The translations under genes were made by a program, and so were the position numbers. Source: JAXGPP01 sp964436865 (GTDB lineage Bacteria; Planctomycetota; Planctomycetia; Pirellulales; Thermoguttaceae). Taken from it: DNA of 64,000 nucleotides. Positions 44,035 to 52,844 of this stretch are shown in pieces; position 1 is the stretch's first letter; every line of letters starts with the position of its first letter. Where the stretch lies: assembly GCA_964436865.1 (NCBI GenBank), contig CAYTFK010000001.1, positions 28,133 to 92,132 of the forward strand, read 5' to 3'. The notes below the pieces were generated by a model, which was not told where the DNA came from, made no database searches, and saw nothing but the letters and a program-made list of their open reading frames with translations.

Positions 44035-46028
44035 TGGGCTTCGCCGCTCAAGGCCGCGAGCGATCGGTGGATGAGGCGGGCGACCATCATCGACGCCTGC
44101 AGGCCCAGCATTCCCAGACCGATCAGCATTACCACCAGCAGGCGGAACGAGGCGAACTCGGCGCGGGTAAATTCCTCCGGGCCGGCAAACAGGAGGACGA
44201 TGGCGCCCACGAGCGGTATCAGCCCGGCCAGCACCTGGAGGCCGCGGGCGCGGAAGGGAACGCTCTGCAACTCGCGCTTCGCCGACTGGCGGAACCCGGC
44301 TGGTTCGGCCCACAGTCGCGGGTAGAAAGCACACAGCACCAGGCACTGGATCAGCAGTGCCGAATAGACCAGCGCAATCATTCCGGAGATGGTGAACGAG
44401 ATGAAGAAGTGCGCGAAGATCTTTCCCGGAATCGGCCCTGAGAAGACATGCAGTCCGAGGGGAAACAGCACGCCGCCGGGAAACCATCCCAAGGCGGCCA
44501 GCGCTGCCGTCCAACGCGGCATGCTCAACGCCAGGCCGCGCGTTGAGTCGATCCGCTCGGCCGCCACGGACCGGCCGCTCTGGAGAGTTCGCCAGGTGCG
44601 AAACGTCGGCAGGATGATTCGCATCGCCAGCCAGATCAACACGGGGTATGCCAGGGCGTTGTATGACACAACCATGTTCATGAACGCCGTCTGCTGTGCT
44701 TCCGTGAGATGGGAGACGATCCGCAACTGGTTGTACGAAATGTTGACGATGCTGCCGAGAATATTGGGCACCAATCCGAATAGCGCCAACCACCGGAAGG
44801 GGTGTTCGCGCATCGCTTGCGGCCCTCGCCCCGCGGGCGCCAACTGCTTGACGGCCGCCCAGTGCTCGCGGCAGCCCTCCAGCGCCTGCGCCAAGTCGTC
44901 GGCCGTTGCGTAACGCTGTTGCGGATCGGGATGGAGGCATTTTCGAATTACCGCGGCCAGCGTGCTCGGGCATTCGGCAGGCGGCTGAGGTATTTGTGTC
45001 CGCCGCTGGTTGGCCATCGCTTCCAGCGCCTGCAATCGGCCCAGTCCCTGGGGTCGCATGGGAAACGGATGTTCGCCCGAATAGGCCTCGAAGAGCACCG
45101 CCCCCAGCGAGTAGATGTCGGATCGCTCGTTGACCGCTTCCGGCGCCGCGGCGTCGGGTGCGAGGAACGCCTCGAGATGCTCCGGCGCCATGTATGCCAG
45201 CGTACCTCCCATATAACCGGATGAACTACTCGATCCGTCCAGCGGCATGAAGGCCAGATTGAAATCGGCGAGCATCGCGCGGCCGTACTGGCTGACGAGG
45301 ATGTTGCCCGGCTTGATGTCGCGATGGATAACGCCGTGGCGATGGGCATGGGAAAGCGCGGCGGCCAACTGGATGCCCATGGTGCATATCGTTTCGACCC
45401 AGTCGGCCTCGTAGAGCGCCTGGCGCTCGCGGGCCGCCTGGGGGTCGTAGAGCGCGGGCCGCTGGTTGAGGCGATCGACCGTTTCCAGCAGCAGGCCGCC
45501 GGTCCACGATCGCCGGTCGACCCCCTGCAACTCGGCGAGCACCGACTGCAGGTTTGCGCCGGGCACGAACTGCATGCACAGCAGGCGCCGCTGGCCGGTC
45601 GCATCGGCGGTCTCGGAGAACACCTGCACGATGTGCGCGTGTTCCAACTGGGCCAGCGTCCGCCCTTCGACTCCCTCGACCTCGGTGACTTTGAGCGCTA
45701 CCTGCCGTCCCAGCGACCGCTGAAGGGCCAGGTAGACGACGCCGAACGCGCCTTTGCCAAGCACGTCGAGGATCTCGAAGTCGTCGATCGTATCGCCAAC
45801 CACGAGAATGCCTGGCGGCTGATCGGCCGACGATGGTGACGCGGCGGGGGGAAGCGGTGAGGCGCACGTTGCCGCCAGCCCGGTCGGATTGGCCATTTTC
45901 GAATGCCCAGGCACGGGCGCGCGGGCGGGGATGCCTCGCGGGACGACCTGGGTCGGCAGGTCGGAGCCCTCCACGATTGCCCCCTGAGGCGTCTCCGTAT
46001 CTCTCAGAATAGTGTCGCGCACTCTCAT
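44031..46028 (-). CDS. Membrane-anchored serine/threonine protein kinase with DFN motif
   Basis: The 665-residue protein has a disordered N-terminal stretch (about 1-70) and a Hanks-type kinase domain (about 80-390). A hydrophobic C-terminal region has about five membrane helices (about 420-660). Catalytic features: GKGAFGVVYLA loop, VALKV lysine, HRDIKPGNIL and YMAPEHLEAF. The magnesium motif reads ADFNLA, so DFG has become DFN; the aspartate is present. The kinase has an unusual insertion after the C-helix region (RQALYEADW and neighbours). The start is placed at ATG 46026-46028 because upstream sequence is basic and without homology. The ribosome site is weak. Its stop overlaps that of bioC, so the two genes converge. 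Confidence 0.88.
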   Translation of the reverse strand: MRVRDTILRDTETPQGAIVEGSDLPTQVVPRGIPARAPVPGHSKMANPTGLAATCASPLPPAASPSSADQPPGILVVGDTIDDFEILDVLGKGAFGVVYLALQRSLGRQVALKVTEVEGVEGRTLAQLEHAHIVQVFSETADATGQRRLLCMQFVPGANLQSVLAELQGVDRRSWTGGLLLETVDRLNQRPALYDPQAARERQALYEADWVETICTMGIQLAAALSHAHRHGVIHRDIKPGNILVSQYGRAMLADFNLAFMPLDGSSSSSGYMGGTLAYMAPEHLEAFLAPDAAAPEAVNERSDIYSLGAVLFEAYSGEHPFPMRPQGLGRLQALEAMANQRRTQIPQPPAECPSTLAAVIRKCLHPDPQQRYATADDLAQALEGCREHWAAVKQLAPAGRGPQAMREHPFRWLALFGLVPNILGSIVNISYNQLRIVSHLTEAQQTAFMNMVVSYNALAYPVLIWLAMRIILPTFRTWRTLQSGRSVAAERIDSTRGLALSMPRWTAALAALGWFPGGVLFPLGLHVFSGPIPGKIFAHFFISFTISGMIALVYSALLIQCLVLCAFYPRLWAEPAGFRQSAKRELQSVPFRARGLQVLAGLIPLVGAIVLLFAGPEEFTRAEFASFRLLVVMLIGLGMLGLQASMMVARLIHRSLAALSGEAH

Positions 46029-46237
46029 CCACGCACTCGCAGTCCCTTCCGCCGGCCGAACCGAACGCTTGCGACCAAGGCGCGCAATTCTAGAGCGGCG
46101 GCGCGCGGCGTGAAGGCGGCATGAGGAGTCTTTCGATCCGGCAACTTGCCGATGCCGGGATTCCTTAGAGGCACAGTCCGTGCCCGCTACGCGACGCTGC
46201 GTACAAAGCCCTTCCACCGCGCCGGCCAGCGCAACGT

Positions 46238-46714
46238 TCAGCCGATCGGCGAGGAAGACTCGGTGCGGTCTCGCCCGGCGCGCTCGGCAGCGCTCCAGAA
46301 ATCATCGATCGAGCCCATCGGCTCCGTGTAATACTCGCCATCGCGAAGTTCGATCGATCGGCCGATATGGCTCGACACGATCTCCTCGATCTTCGCCTTG
46401 CTGAGCTGATCGCGGGGAACAACGACCTTGACCAGTCGCCGGCGACTGCCCTGGTCGCCTTTCTTGCCATACTCGCCGGGTGGAAGGTAGATCGTGCCGG
46501 TGGCGAAGTCGACGGCAAAAGCGATCAATCCGGGAATGAAGAACAGCAGAAGCCCCAATCCATCCAGCAGTACGACGCCCCAATCGAGGCGGCCCGTCGG
46601 CTGACCCCGGCGCTCGGGGTAGAGCAGGTATCCGCAGCCTGACGAGACGACGGTCCAGGCGCCGGCGGCGAAAAGTGCAAATGTTCGACGCGATACTCTG
46701 GATCGAGATGTCAT
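46238..46714 (-). CDS. Predicted lipoprotein of unknown function
   Basis: The 158-residue protein has a lipoprotein-type leader: basic N-terminus, hydrophobic core and VSSGC at about residues 23-27. A second hydrophobic segment (DGLGLLLFFIPGLIAFAVDF, about 51-70) follows. The rest is hydrophilic, with basic RRRLVKVVVPRDQLSK. Short proteins with a C-G-x-L-x-Y-P-E-R-x-G-Q motif after the lipobox occur in planctomycetes and proteobacteria and have no assigned role as far as I know. The gene stands alone, 209 bp before the kinase gene on the same strand. Confidence 0.75.
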   Translation of the reverse strand: MTSRSRVSRRTFALFAAGAWTVVSSGCGYLLYPERRGQPTGRLDWGVVLLDGLGLLLFFIPGLIAFAVDFATGTIYLPPGEYGKKGDQGSRRRLVKVVVPRDQLSKAKIEEIVSSHIGRSIELRDGEYYTEPMGSIDDFWSAAERAGRDRTESSSPIG

Positions 46715-46916
46715 TCCCGGCTTCCGCTGACCATGCGGCTGAGAAACAATCGCAAGGGGCGGAGATAGCAGGCGCGGCAGATCGCGTCAAGTGAAACTGG
46801 ATTAAGCCACAGGGCGATGCTGATCTTCCGCCGGGAGCGAGCGGAGTCGCCGTGCATCGGGGGGGCTGCCCATCGATACGCGACAATAGAAGTCCGGTTG
46901 CGTTTCGTGCGTGGCC

Positions 46917-47111
46917 TTATGCCGGGCCGTCGCGGCCAGCCCCATGCTCGGACTGCTGGCGCGGTTCGTTCATGGCCGCCGAGTTGTCACGCCCGAAATC
47001 AAACTCGTCCGGTTCCGCATCGACGTTCTTCAGATACTGCCGTCGCTTCTTGTTCCCGGCCCGTTTGATCTCACGCTTCAGCCGGCGAAGATACCGTTTG
47101 TCGTCGTTCAT
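46917..47111 (-). CDS. Small basic conserved protein (KRYLRRLKR type)
   Basis: The likely product is 64 residues starting at MNDDKRYLRRLKREIKRAGN. It has a very basic helix followed by an acidic stretch with DEFDFGRDNSAAMN. I recall similar small proteins, with a basic KR-rich start and a DFGRDSSA ending, in many planctomycete genomes; function unknown, possibly RNA or ribosome related. The frame is open upstream to 47219 without convincing signals. No clear ribosome site precedes ATG 47109-47111, so the start is uncertain. Confidence 0.6.
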   Translation of the reverse strand: MNDDKRYLRRLKREIKRAGNKKRRQYLKNVDAEPDEFDFGRDNSAAMNEPRQQSEHGAGRDGPA

Positions 47112-47258
47112 CGTGGGCGTGGCCCAGAAGACGGGTGATCTGGCCTCATGTTCGATAATGACGATCGACATGGGCGCATTACACGAAGCCACGACTCGCG
47201 AGAGAGCCTCGCTCGCCAAGTGGAAGGACGCAGCAGTTGCCCGTCAGGTTCGCCGGCT

Positions 47259-48083
47259 TTACTTCGCATCCGGAGGGGCAACCGAGAGCTGATTGTCGAC
47301 GCGCCGGACGCCTGGCTCCAGCGCGAGCAGTTGTTCGGCAAGGGCCCGCTCGTGGTCGCTGGCAACCGTTCCGGTCAGCGTGGCAGTGCCGTCAAGGACC
47401 TGTACCTGGACGGGCAGTGTAGCAGTCGCCACTGGTGAGGTCTTGAGCCGCGTAGTGAGCTTTGTGGTCAAGTTGGGCACGACTGGGCCGGCATAGTCAA
47501 ACCCCAGCGACAGGGTGGGTTGCACGCTGACCGAAGACTGCCCGTAGCGAGAGCGGTTATTCTGCGTGCCGTAGCCATAGCTCCCCGAATTGCCATAGCT
47601 GTTGAAGTTGCGGTTGGCGCTACGGTTGGTATTCGAATAAGCCGACCGGGTGGTAGAGCGGGAATTGCGTCCCATTCGGCTACTGCTACTGCTTTGCGCC
47701 GAATTCTCGTAGCCCAGAATGTTCCGCGAGTCCGACGAGTCGGCCCCCACGAAATTCTCCGCCCCGCGCGAGCTGCGCGAGAACTGGGTATTCGAGGCGG
47801 CCTGTTCCAATTGGCTCGACATGCTCGATGAGGAAGTCGACCCCCCGCTGCCGGACCGGGAGCCACTCATGCTTGAAGTCCCACCCAGAGAACCCGTTGA
47901 GTAGGCGCTGTTCGACTGGGTCCAGGACCCGCCGCTGGAACTACTGCCGGTATTGCGGCTGGTGTTGCGGCTCGACTGAGCCGAAGCGGTGGCGCTCAAC
48001 GTCCACGCGCCCAACAACAGGGCGACGGTGAGTACCAGTCTGGTTTGCCGATGGCCGATCCAGCTCGCTTGTTGGCGGTTCAT
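47259..48083 (-). CDS. Secreted Ser/Asn-rich protein with C-terminal BON domain
   Basis: The 274-residue protein has a signal peptide (about 1-36, ending ATASAQ). A low-complexity Ser/Gly/Asn/Arg-rich region follows (about 37-180), then a BON domain (about 200-268, with VQVLDGTATLTGTVASDHER and VRRVDNQL). BON domains bind phospholipid surfaces and occur in periplasmic proteins such as OsmY and in secretin partners. The gene is divergent from the large secretin gene (185 bp between starts), so it may belong functionally to that locus. Confidence 0.85.
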   Translation of the reverse strand: MNRQQASWIGHRQTRLVLTVALLLGAWTLSATASAQSSRNTSRNTGSSSSGGSWTQSNSAYSTGSLGGTSSMSGSRSGSGGSTSSSSMSSQLEQAASNTQFSRSSRGAENFVGADSSDSRNILGYENSAQSSSSSRMGRNSRSTTRSAYSNTNRSANRNFNSYGNSGSYGYGTQNNRSRYGQSSVSVQPTLSLGFDYAGPVVPNLTTKLTTRLKTSPVATATLPVQVQVLDGTATLTGTVASDHERALAEQLLALEPGVRRVDNQLSVAPPDAK

Positions 48084-48268
48084 CCGGTCTTCCTCCCTTT
48101 CTGAGCTCCCATTATGCCCTGCCCACGCCTCCCGTGTCGACCGCGTTCAGTTCACCTTCGAGTGGTTCCAGAGATGGAAGTTGTGAAGAGATGTAGCGAC
48201 TATGCCGATTATTCCTATCGCGCAAGCTCTACCGATACCGCCGTGTACCTACAACGAGGGGTTTCGCG

Positions 48269-51200
48269 ATGCCAGCACAGGCACCCCGTTCTATTAAACA
48301 CCATTTACTGGTTGCGGTTTCGGTTTGCGTCCTCCTGATAGTCGGGGTGGGTGCATCGCTGTTTGCCGGCAGAGTCGCGGAAGAACAATCCGTCGCTCAA
48401 GATACGGCTGGTGCGGCTCTCGCGCCTGACGCGCGGCCCGTTTTGCGAGCGTATCCGTCCACCGCGGGCCCGGCCCAGGCCATGGCCACGTTCCTCGAAC
48501 AGCAATTGGCCGGACGGGCCGATATCCGCATCATTGCCGACCAGGCACGTTCGCAAGTTCTTGTCATCGCCCCACCGGACGTCCACGCCCAAATCGCCCA
48601 GCGAGTTGCTCCCGCTGCCGCCACCCCCAACCAGGGTAACGGCGCGCCGATGCCGACTGGGCCAAACCCGGCCAGCCCGCCATCCAACGGAAAAGTGACT
48701 CGACAGGAGGTCAAGCTGTGGCAGTCAACGGGCCCTGAAATCGAAGCGGCGCTGGTCCGCACCCTTGGTCAGCGGCTCACGCCGGTCACGGCCTCGCACC
48801 GGGCGATCTCGGCCTACCAATTGCACCTGTCCAGCGGACACCGGTTGGGGCTCCTTGTCGACCGCGAGGCCAATCGGATTCAACTCGAGGGACTGCCCGT
48901 GGCCGTCGAGTCCGCCACGCAGTTGATTCACGCCCTCGATCATCCCCAGCCCACTTTCGACGGCAGAATCGGGCTGGTGTCGCTCGCGCGGGCGCAGATG
49001 TCGGACGTCGAGCCCGTGGTGGCTGCGCTCGAAGCGAGCCAAGGGGCCGTGGCACAGGTGGCCCAGCCCGCGGAGCAACCGCCGGCGGTTGCTCCTCCTG
49101 CGAGCGAGCCCGGAGCACCAGGTGCAGAGACGACCCAGATCGTGCCCATCCCGGGCACTCCCGGCGCCGCTGCAGCGCCCGGACAGGGCGAAGGGCTGAT
49201 TGGCCCGGTGCAGATTCAGATTCTCGAAGGTCTCGACGTGCTCGTGATCCGCGGCAATGAACGGGATGTACGCCGGGTGCGGGAGATTATCGAGCAGATT
49301 GAGCAGCTTTCGGCCCAGACTAAGCCAGCCATTCAAGTGGTGCCGCTGGCGCACGTGGAATCCGTCGCCCTGGCGACCTTGCTTCAGCAGGTGTATTCCG
49401 AGATCTTCGCGGCGCGGCTGGGCACGCTGAGCATCACGGCCCTGGGAAAACCCAATGCGCTGCTGTTGATCGGGCGCCCGGAGACGATTCAGGCGGCCAA
49501 CGATCTCATCCATCGGCTCGATAAGCCGGTTCCGCCCGCGACTCAGTTCCAGGTCTTTCGCCTCAAGACCCTCCCCGCCGAGGAAGCCGTCACAAACATC
49601 GAGACCTTCTTCGAGCAGCAGGATCAGGCCGGCAGTCTGGCCCCGCGGATCCAAGTGATTGCCGATTTCCGATCCAACTCGGTGATCGTGCGGGCCAGCC
49701 CGCGCGAGTTGGCCGAGGTCGGCTCGCTCCTCGCTCGCCTCGACACCGGGGAGAGCGTGGCCGTGAACGAGGTCCGCGTCTTCAAACTCAAGAACTCGGT
49801 GGCCGACGAACTGGCGCCCGTGCTGCAGGATGCGATCACCGGCCAGATTTATGGCCCGCAGGCCTCGCGCGGAGGCCAGTTCGGCGCGGTCGGCGGCGCC
49901 GGCCAGCGCCAGGATTACGAACGCAAGTCGTCGCGGCTGCAGTTCGTCACGATCGACCCGCGGGGCCACCAGGTGCTCAAGTCGGGGATCCTCACCGACG
50001 CCCAGATTACCGCCGACGCCCGCACCAACTCGGTCGTAGCCACTGCTTCGGCGGAGAGCATGCCGCTGATTGCCGCGTTGATCCAGGAACTCGACCAGCC
50101 CTCGGTGATTGAGGCCCAGGTCAAGGTGTTCACGCTGGTCAACAGCGACGCCACTTCCATGTCGCAGATGCTGCAGAACATCTTCGGCACGACTACCGGC
50201 GCGCAGGGAGTATCCGTGCGGACCGGCACCGCGCTCGACGAGAGCGCGCTGGTCGGCCTGCGATTCGCCGTCGACGCCCGCACCAACTCGATCATCGTCA
50301 CCGGTTCGACCGGCGCACTGACCGTGGTCGAAGCGATCCTCCTGCGGCTCGATGAAAGCGACGTCCGCAACCGCAAGACTGCCGTGTACCGTCTCAAGAA
50401 TGCCCCGGCAACGGACGTGGCGACCGCCGTCAATGAATACCTCACCAGCGAGCGGCAGGTGGAGCAGATCGCCCCCGACCTGATCAGCGCTTTCGAGCAG
50501 ATCGAGCGCGAAGTGGTGGTCGTCGCCGAACCGGTGAGCAACAGCCTGATCATTGCCGCCACGCAGCGCTACTTCGACGAGATCACGAAGCTGGTCGAGG
50601 AACTCGACGCGCGGCCCCCCATGGTCATGATCCAGGTCCTGATTGCCGAGGTCGCGCTGCGCGACACCGATGAATTCGGCGTCGAGCTGGGACTTCAGGA
50701 CTCGATCCTCTTCGATCGCAGCGTGATCACCGGCACGGGCGGAGCATCCGTGCTCAGTCCGGGATACCTGTTCAACAACGCCTCGCTCGGCAACAGCGCT
50801 AGCACCCAATCGCTGGCCAGTTCCAATAAGGTCGGCGGCCAGTCGATCACCAGCCTGGGGGTCGGCCGGTCGAACAGCGACCTCGGCTTCGGTGGCCTCG
50901 TGCTGTCGGCGTCAAGCGAGTCGGTGAGCGTGCTGATCCGGGCCCTGCAACAGTCGCGACGGCTGGAGGTTCTCAGCCGCCCACAGGTTATGACGATGGA
51001 CAACCAATTGGCCCAGGTCTTCGTCGGCCAGGATGTCCCCACGATCACCGCCAGCCAGCTCACCCAGTTCGGCACTCAAAACAGCGTGGTCTACCGCGAG
51101 ACGGGGCTGATCCTGACCGTCACCCCGCGGATCAGTCCCGACAAGCTCGTGGTGATGGAAATTCAGGCTGAGAAATCGGCGGTCGGCCCGGACTCCGAGG

Positions 51201-52075
51201 GCATTCCCATCGCAGTCAGCGAAGGGGAGATCATCCGCTCGCCGCGAATCGACCGGATCACAGCCCGCACGGTGGTCAGCGCACTCGACGGGCAGACCGT
51301 CGTGCTCGGCGGGCTCATCACCACCCGCAATGAACTGACCAAACGCCGCGTTCCCTACCTGGCCGACATCCCTCTCTTGGGAAAGCTGTTCCAGTATAAA
51401 TACGACAACAAGGAACGCGCCGAACTGCTGATCATCATGACGCCGCGGATCGTCGAGAGCACCGACGACGCCGACAAGATCAAGCGAGTGGAGTCGGCGC
51501 GGATGCACTGGTGCCTGAGCGACGTCATGGCGCTGCACGACGGCGATGGCCTCGGCAGAAACGGCGCCGCCTGGTACGACGGCAATTCAGCGGTGATCTA
51601 TCCAGATCTCGATCCGACGCTGCGATCGATGCAGGAACTGACACCGCCCGGCGATGCTCGGGTAACGCCGAAAAACCAGCTCGTGCCGACGCCGGACATG
51701 CTCCCCTCGCAAGCGCCGTCCTTCGTCCCGGACGACGCGGCGGGTCCCACTCTTGCTCCAGAACCGGTACCTGCCCCCGATCCGGCCGGCACGGCTTTGC
51801 CGCCGTCAGTGCCGCCGGGGAGCGGACCGCAGACACAGTACAACCGTCCGGCGGCACCAATGCCCGCGCAGCCCGACGGACCGTGGTTCCAGCAACCCGA
51901 ATCCACCTCGCTCTACGGGCAGATGCCGGGGCCCGAGGAAGGCGTCCTGCCGGCCAGCGCTGCGGAGTCGGCCATGGCATCGCCGTGGCAACCGCCGGCC
52001 GCCCAGCCGCCCGTCTACTATGCCCCCTATCCCAACGGTTCGGCCGGTCCATTGCCGCCGCCGATGATGCGATGA
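48269..52075 (+). CDS. gspD: Type II secretion secretin, extended form
   Basis: The 1268-residue protein has an N-terminal membrane/export segment (about 7-32). A long array of secretin N1-type domains occupies about 90-770, with repeated patterns of R-T-N-S-(V/I)-(V/I) such as DARTNSIIVTGSTG and DARTNSVVATASAE. The secretin pore domain (about 780-1075) contains LSRPQVMTMDNQLAQVFVG and VVLGGLITT. A Pro/Gln-rich tail of nearly 190 residues ends it. Ordinary GspD has about 650-700 residues, so this form has extra N-domains and a tail. It should form the outer-membrane channel of the secretion system encoded further right (gspE onward). A Pro/Ala linker (about 265-305) separates the first N-domains. 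ATG 48269 begins just before the hydrophobic segment. Confidence 0.9.
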   Translation: MPAQAPRSIKHHLLVAVSVCVLLIVGVGASLFAGRVAEEQSVAQDTAGAALAPDARPVLRAYPSTAGPAQAMATFLEQQLAGRADIRIIADQARSQVLVIAPPDVHAQIAQRVAPAAATPNQGNGAPMPTGPNPASPPSNGKVTRQEVKLWQSTGPEIEAALVRTLGQRLTPVTASHRAISAYQLHLSSGHRLGLLVDREANRIQLEGLPVAVESATQLIHALDHPQPTFDGRIGLVSLARAQMSDVEPVVAALEASQGAVAQVAQPAEQPPAVAPPASEPGAPGAETTQIVPIPGTPGAAAAPGQGEGLIGPVQIQILEGLDVLVIRGNERDVRRVREIIEQIEQLSAQTKPAIQVVPLAHVESVALATLLQQVYSEIFAARLGTLSITALGKPNALLLIGRPETIQAANDLIHRLDKPVPPATQFQVFRLKTLPAEEAVTNIETFFEQQDQAGSLAPRIQVIADFRSNSVIVRASPRELAEVGSLLARLDTGESVAVNEVRVFKLKNSVADELAPVLQDAITGQIYGPQASRGGQFGAVGGAGQRQDYERKSSRLQFVTIDPRGHQVLKSGILTDAQITADARTNSVVATASAESMPLIAALIQELDQPSVIEAQVKVFTLVNSDATSMSQMLQNIFGTTTGAQGVSVRTGTALDESALVGLRFAVDARTNSIIVTGSTGALTVVEAILLRLDESDVRNRKTAVYRLKNAPATDVATAVNEYLTSERQVEQIAPDLISAFEQIEREVVVVAEPVSNSLIIAATQRYFDEITKLVEELDARPPMVMIQVLIAEVALRDTDEFGVELGLQDSILFDRSVITGTGGASVLSPGYLFNNASLGNSASTQSLASSNKVGGQSITSLGVGRSNSDLGFGGLVLSASSESVSVLIRALQQSRRLEVLSRPQVMTMDNQLAQVFVGQDVPTITASQLTQFGTQNSVVYRETGLILTVTPRISPDKLVVMEIQAEKSAVGPDSEGIPIAVSEGEIIRSPRIDRITARTVVSALDGQTVVLGGLITTRNELTKRRVPYLADIPLLGKLFQYKYDNKERAELLIIMTPRIVESTDDADKIKRVESARMHWCLSDVMALHDGDGLGRNGAAWYDGNSAVIYPDLDPTLRSMQELTPPGDARVTPKNQLVPTPDMLPSQAPSFVPDDAAGPTLAPEPVPAPDPAGTALPPSVPPGSGPQTQYNRPAAPMPAQPDGPWFQQPESTSLYGQMPGPEEGVLPASAAESAMASPWQPPAAQPPVYYAPYPNGSAGPLPPPMMR

Positions 52076-52152
52076 ACGACAACTGACCGGGTCCCGCACT
52101 CCGCCCGAGGCGCGGAGTGCGTCTCCTGCAAGCTATCAGCAGAGGCGTGCCG

Positions 52153-52827
52153 ATGACGACGACCAAACGCGCAGCAACCGCACTGTGGCTCGCTCTGGCG
52201 CTGACCGGTTGTCAGCCGCTGGACCTGAAGCCTTCGAGTTCCCTCTTCTCGGGGCGAGATGACCGTCCCGGGGTGCCTGCCTCGTTGACCGCAGTCTGGA
52301 GCAACGCGGTGCTGCAACGGGCCGACGGCACGCATGCCCGCGGCTTCGGCGGCCGATTGATGTTCTATGGAAGCAAAAAGCAGACCCCGATCCGCGTCGA
52401 CGGTACGCTCGTGGTCTACGCATTCGACGAGAAGGACCGTAACCCTGACGATCCGCGCCCCGATCGCAAGTACGTTTTCACCCGGCAGCAATTCGCCAGC
52501 CACTACAGCAAGTCGGACCTCGGGCATTCGTACAGCATCTGGATCCCGTGGGACGAGGCCAACGGCTCCTTGAAAGAGGTGAGCCTGATGGCCCGCTTCG
52601 TGTCGGTCGAAGGCGAGGCAATTGTCGGTGAACAGGTGAAGCTGACGCTCCCCGGCACGTCGGGCGACAAAGCGATCGCCGAGGGGCCGATTCACTCACC
52701 GACCGGGGAGAATCCGCAGCGGCTGCCCACCGTCGAACAGGCTTCGCACGACGCGCCGCTCGGCCCGGCCGGCCGGCGGATGGCCACTTCGACGATCCCC
52801 GTTCCGCCCCGAGTCAACTCACGCTGA
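52153..52827 (+). CDS. Predicted lipoprotein between the two secretin-type genes
   Basis: The 224-residue protein has a lipoprotein leader with lipobox LALTGC (Cys about residue 20). A beta-rich domain without a family I recognise follows (RGFGGRLMFYGSKKQTPIRV, YSIWIPWDEANG), and the tail is Pro/Arg-rich. It lies 77 bp after the secretin gene. Its position suggests a pilotin or an accessory outer-membrane lipoprotein for the secretin, which is inference. ATG 52153 has GAGG seven bases upstream. Its end nearly meets the convergent gene at 52845. Confidence 0.78.
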   Translation: MTTTKRAATALWLALALTGCQPLDLKPSSSLFSGRDDRPGVPASLTAVWSNAVLQRADGTHARGFGGRLMFYGSKKQTPIRVDGTLVVYAFDEKDRNPDDPRPDRKYVFTRQQFASHYSKSDLGHSYSIWIPWDEANGSLKEVSLMARFVSVEGEAIVGEQVKLTLPGTSGDKAIAEGPIHSPTGENPQRLPTVEQASHDAPLGPAGRRMATSTIPVPPRVNSR

Positions 52828-52844
52828 GCGACGGGGTAACCGGT

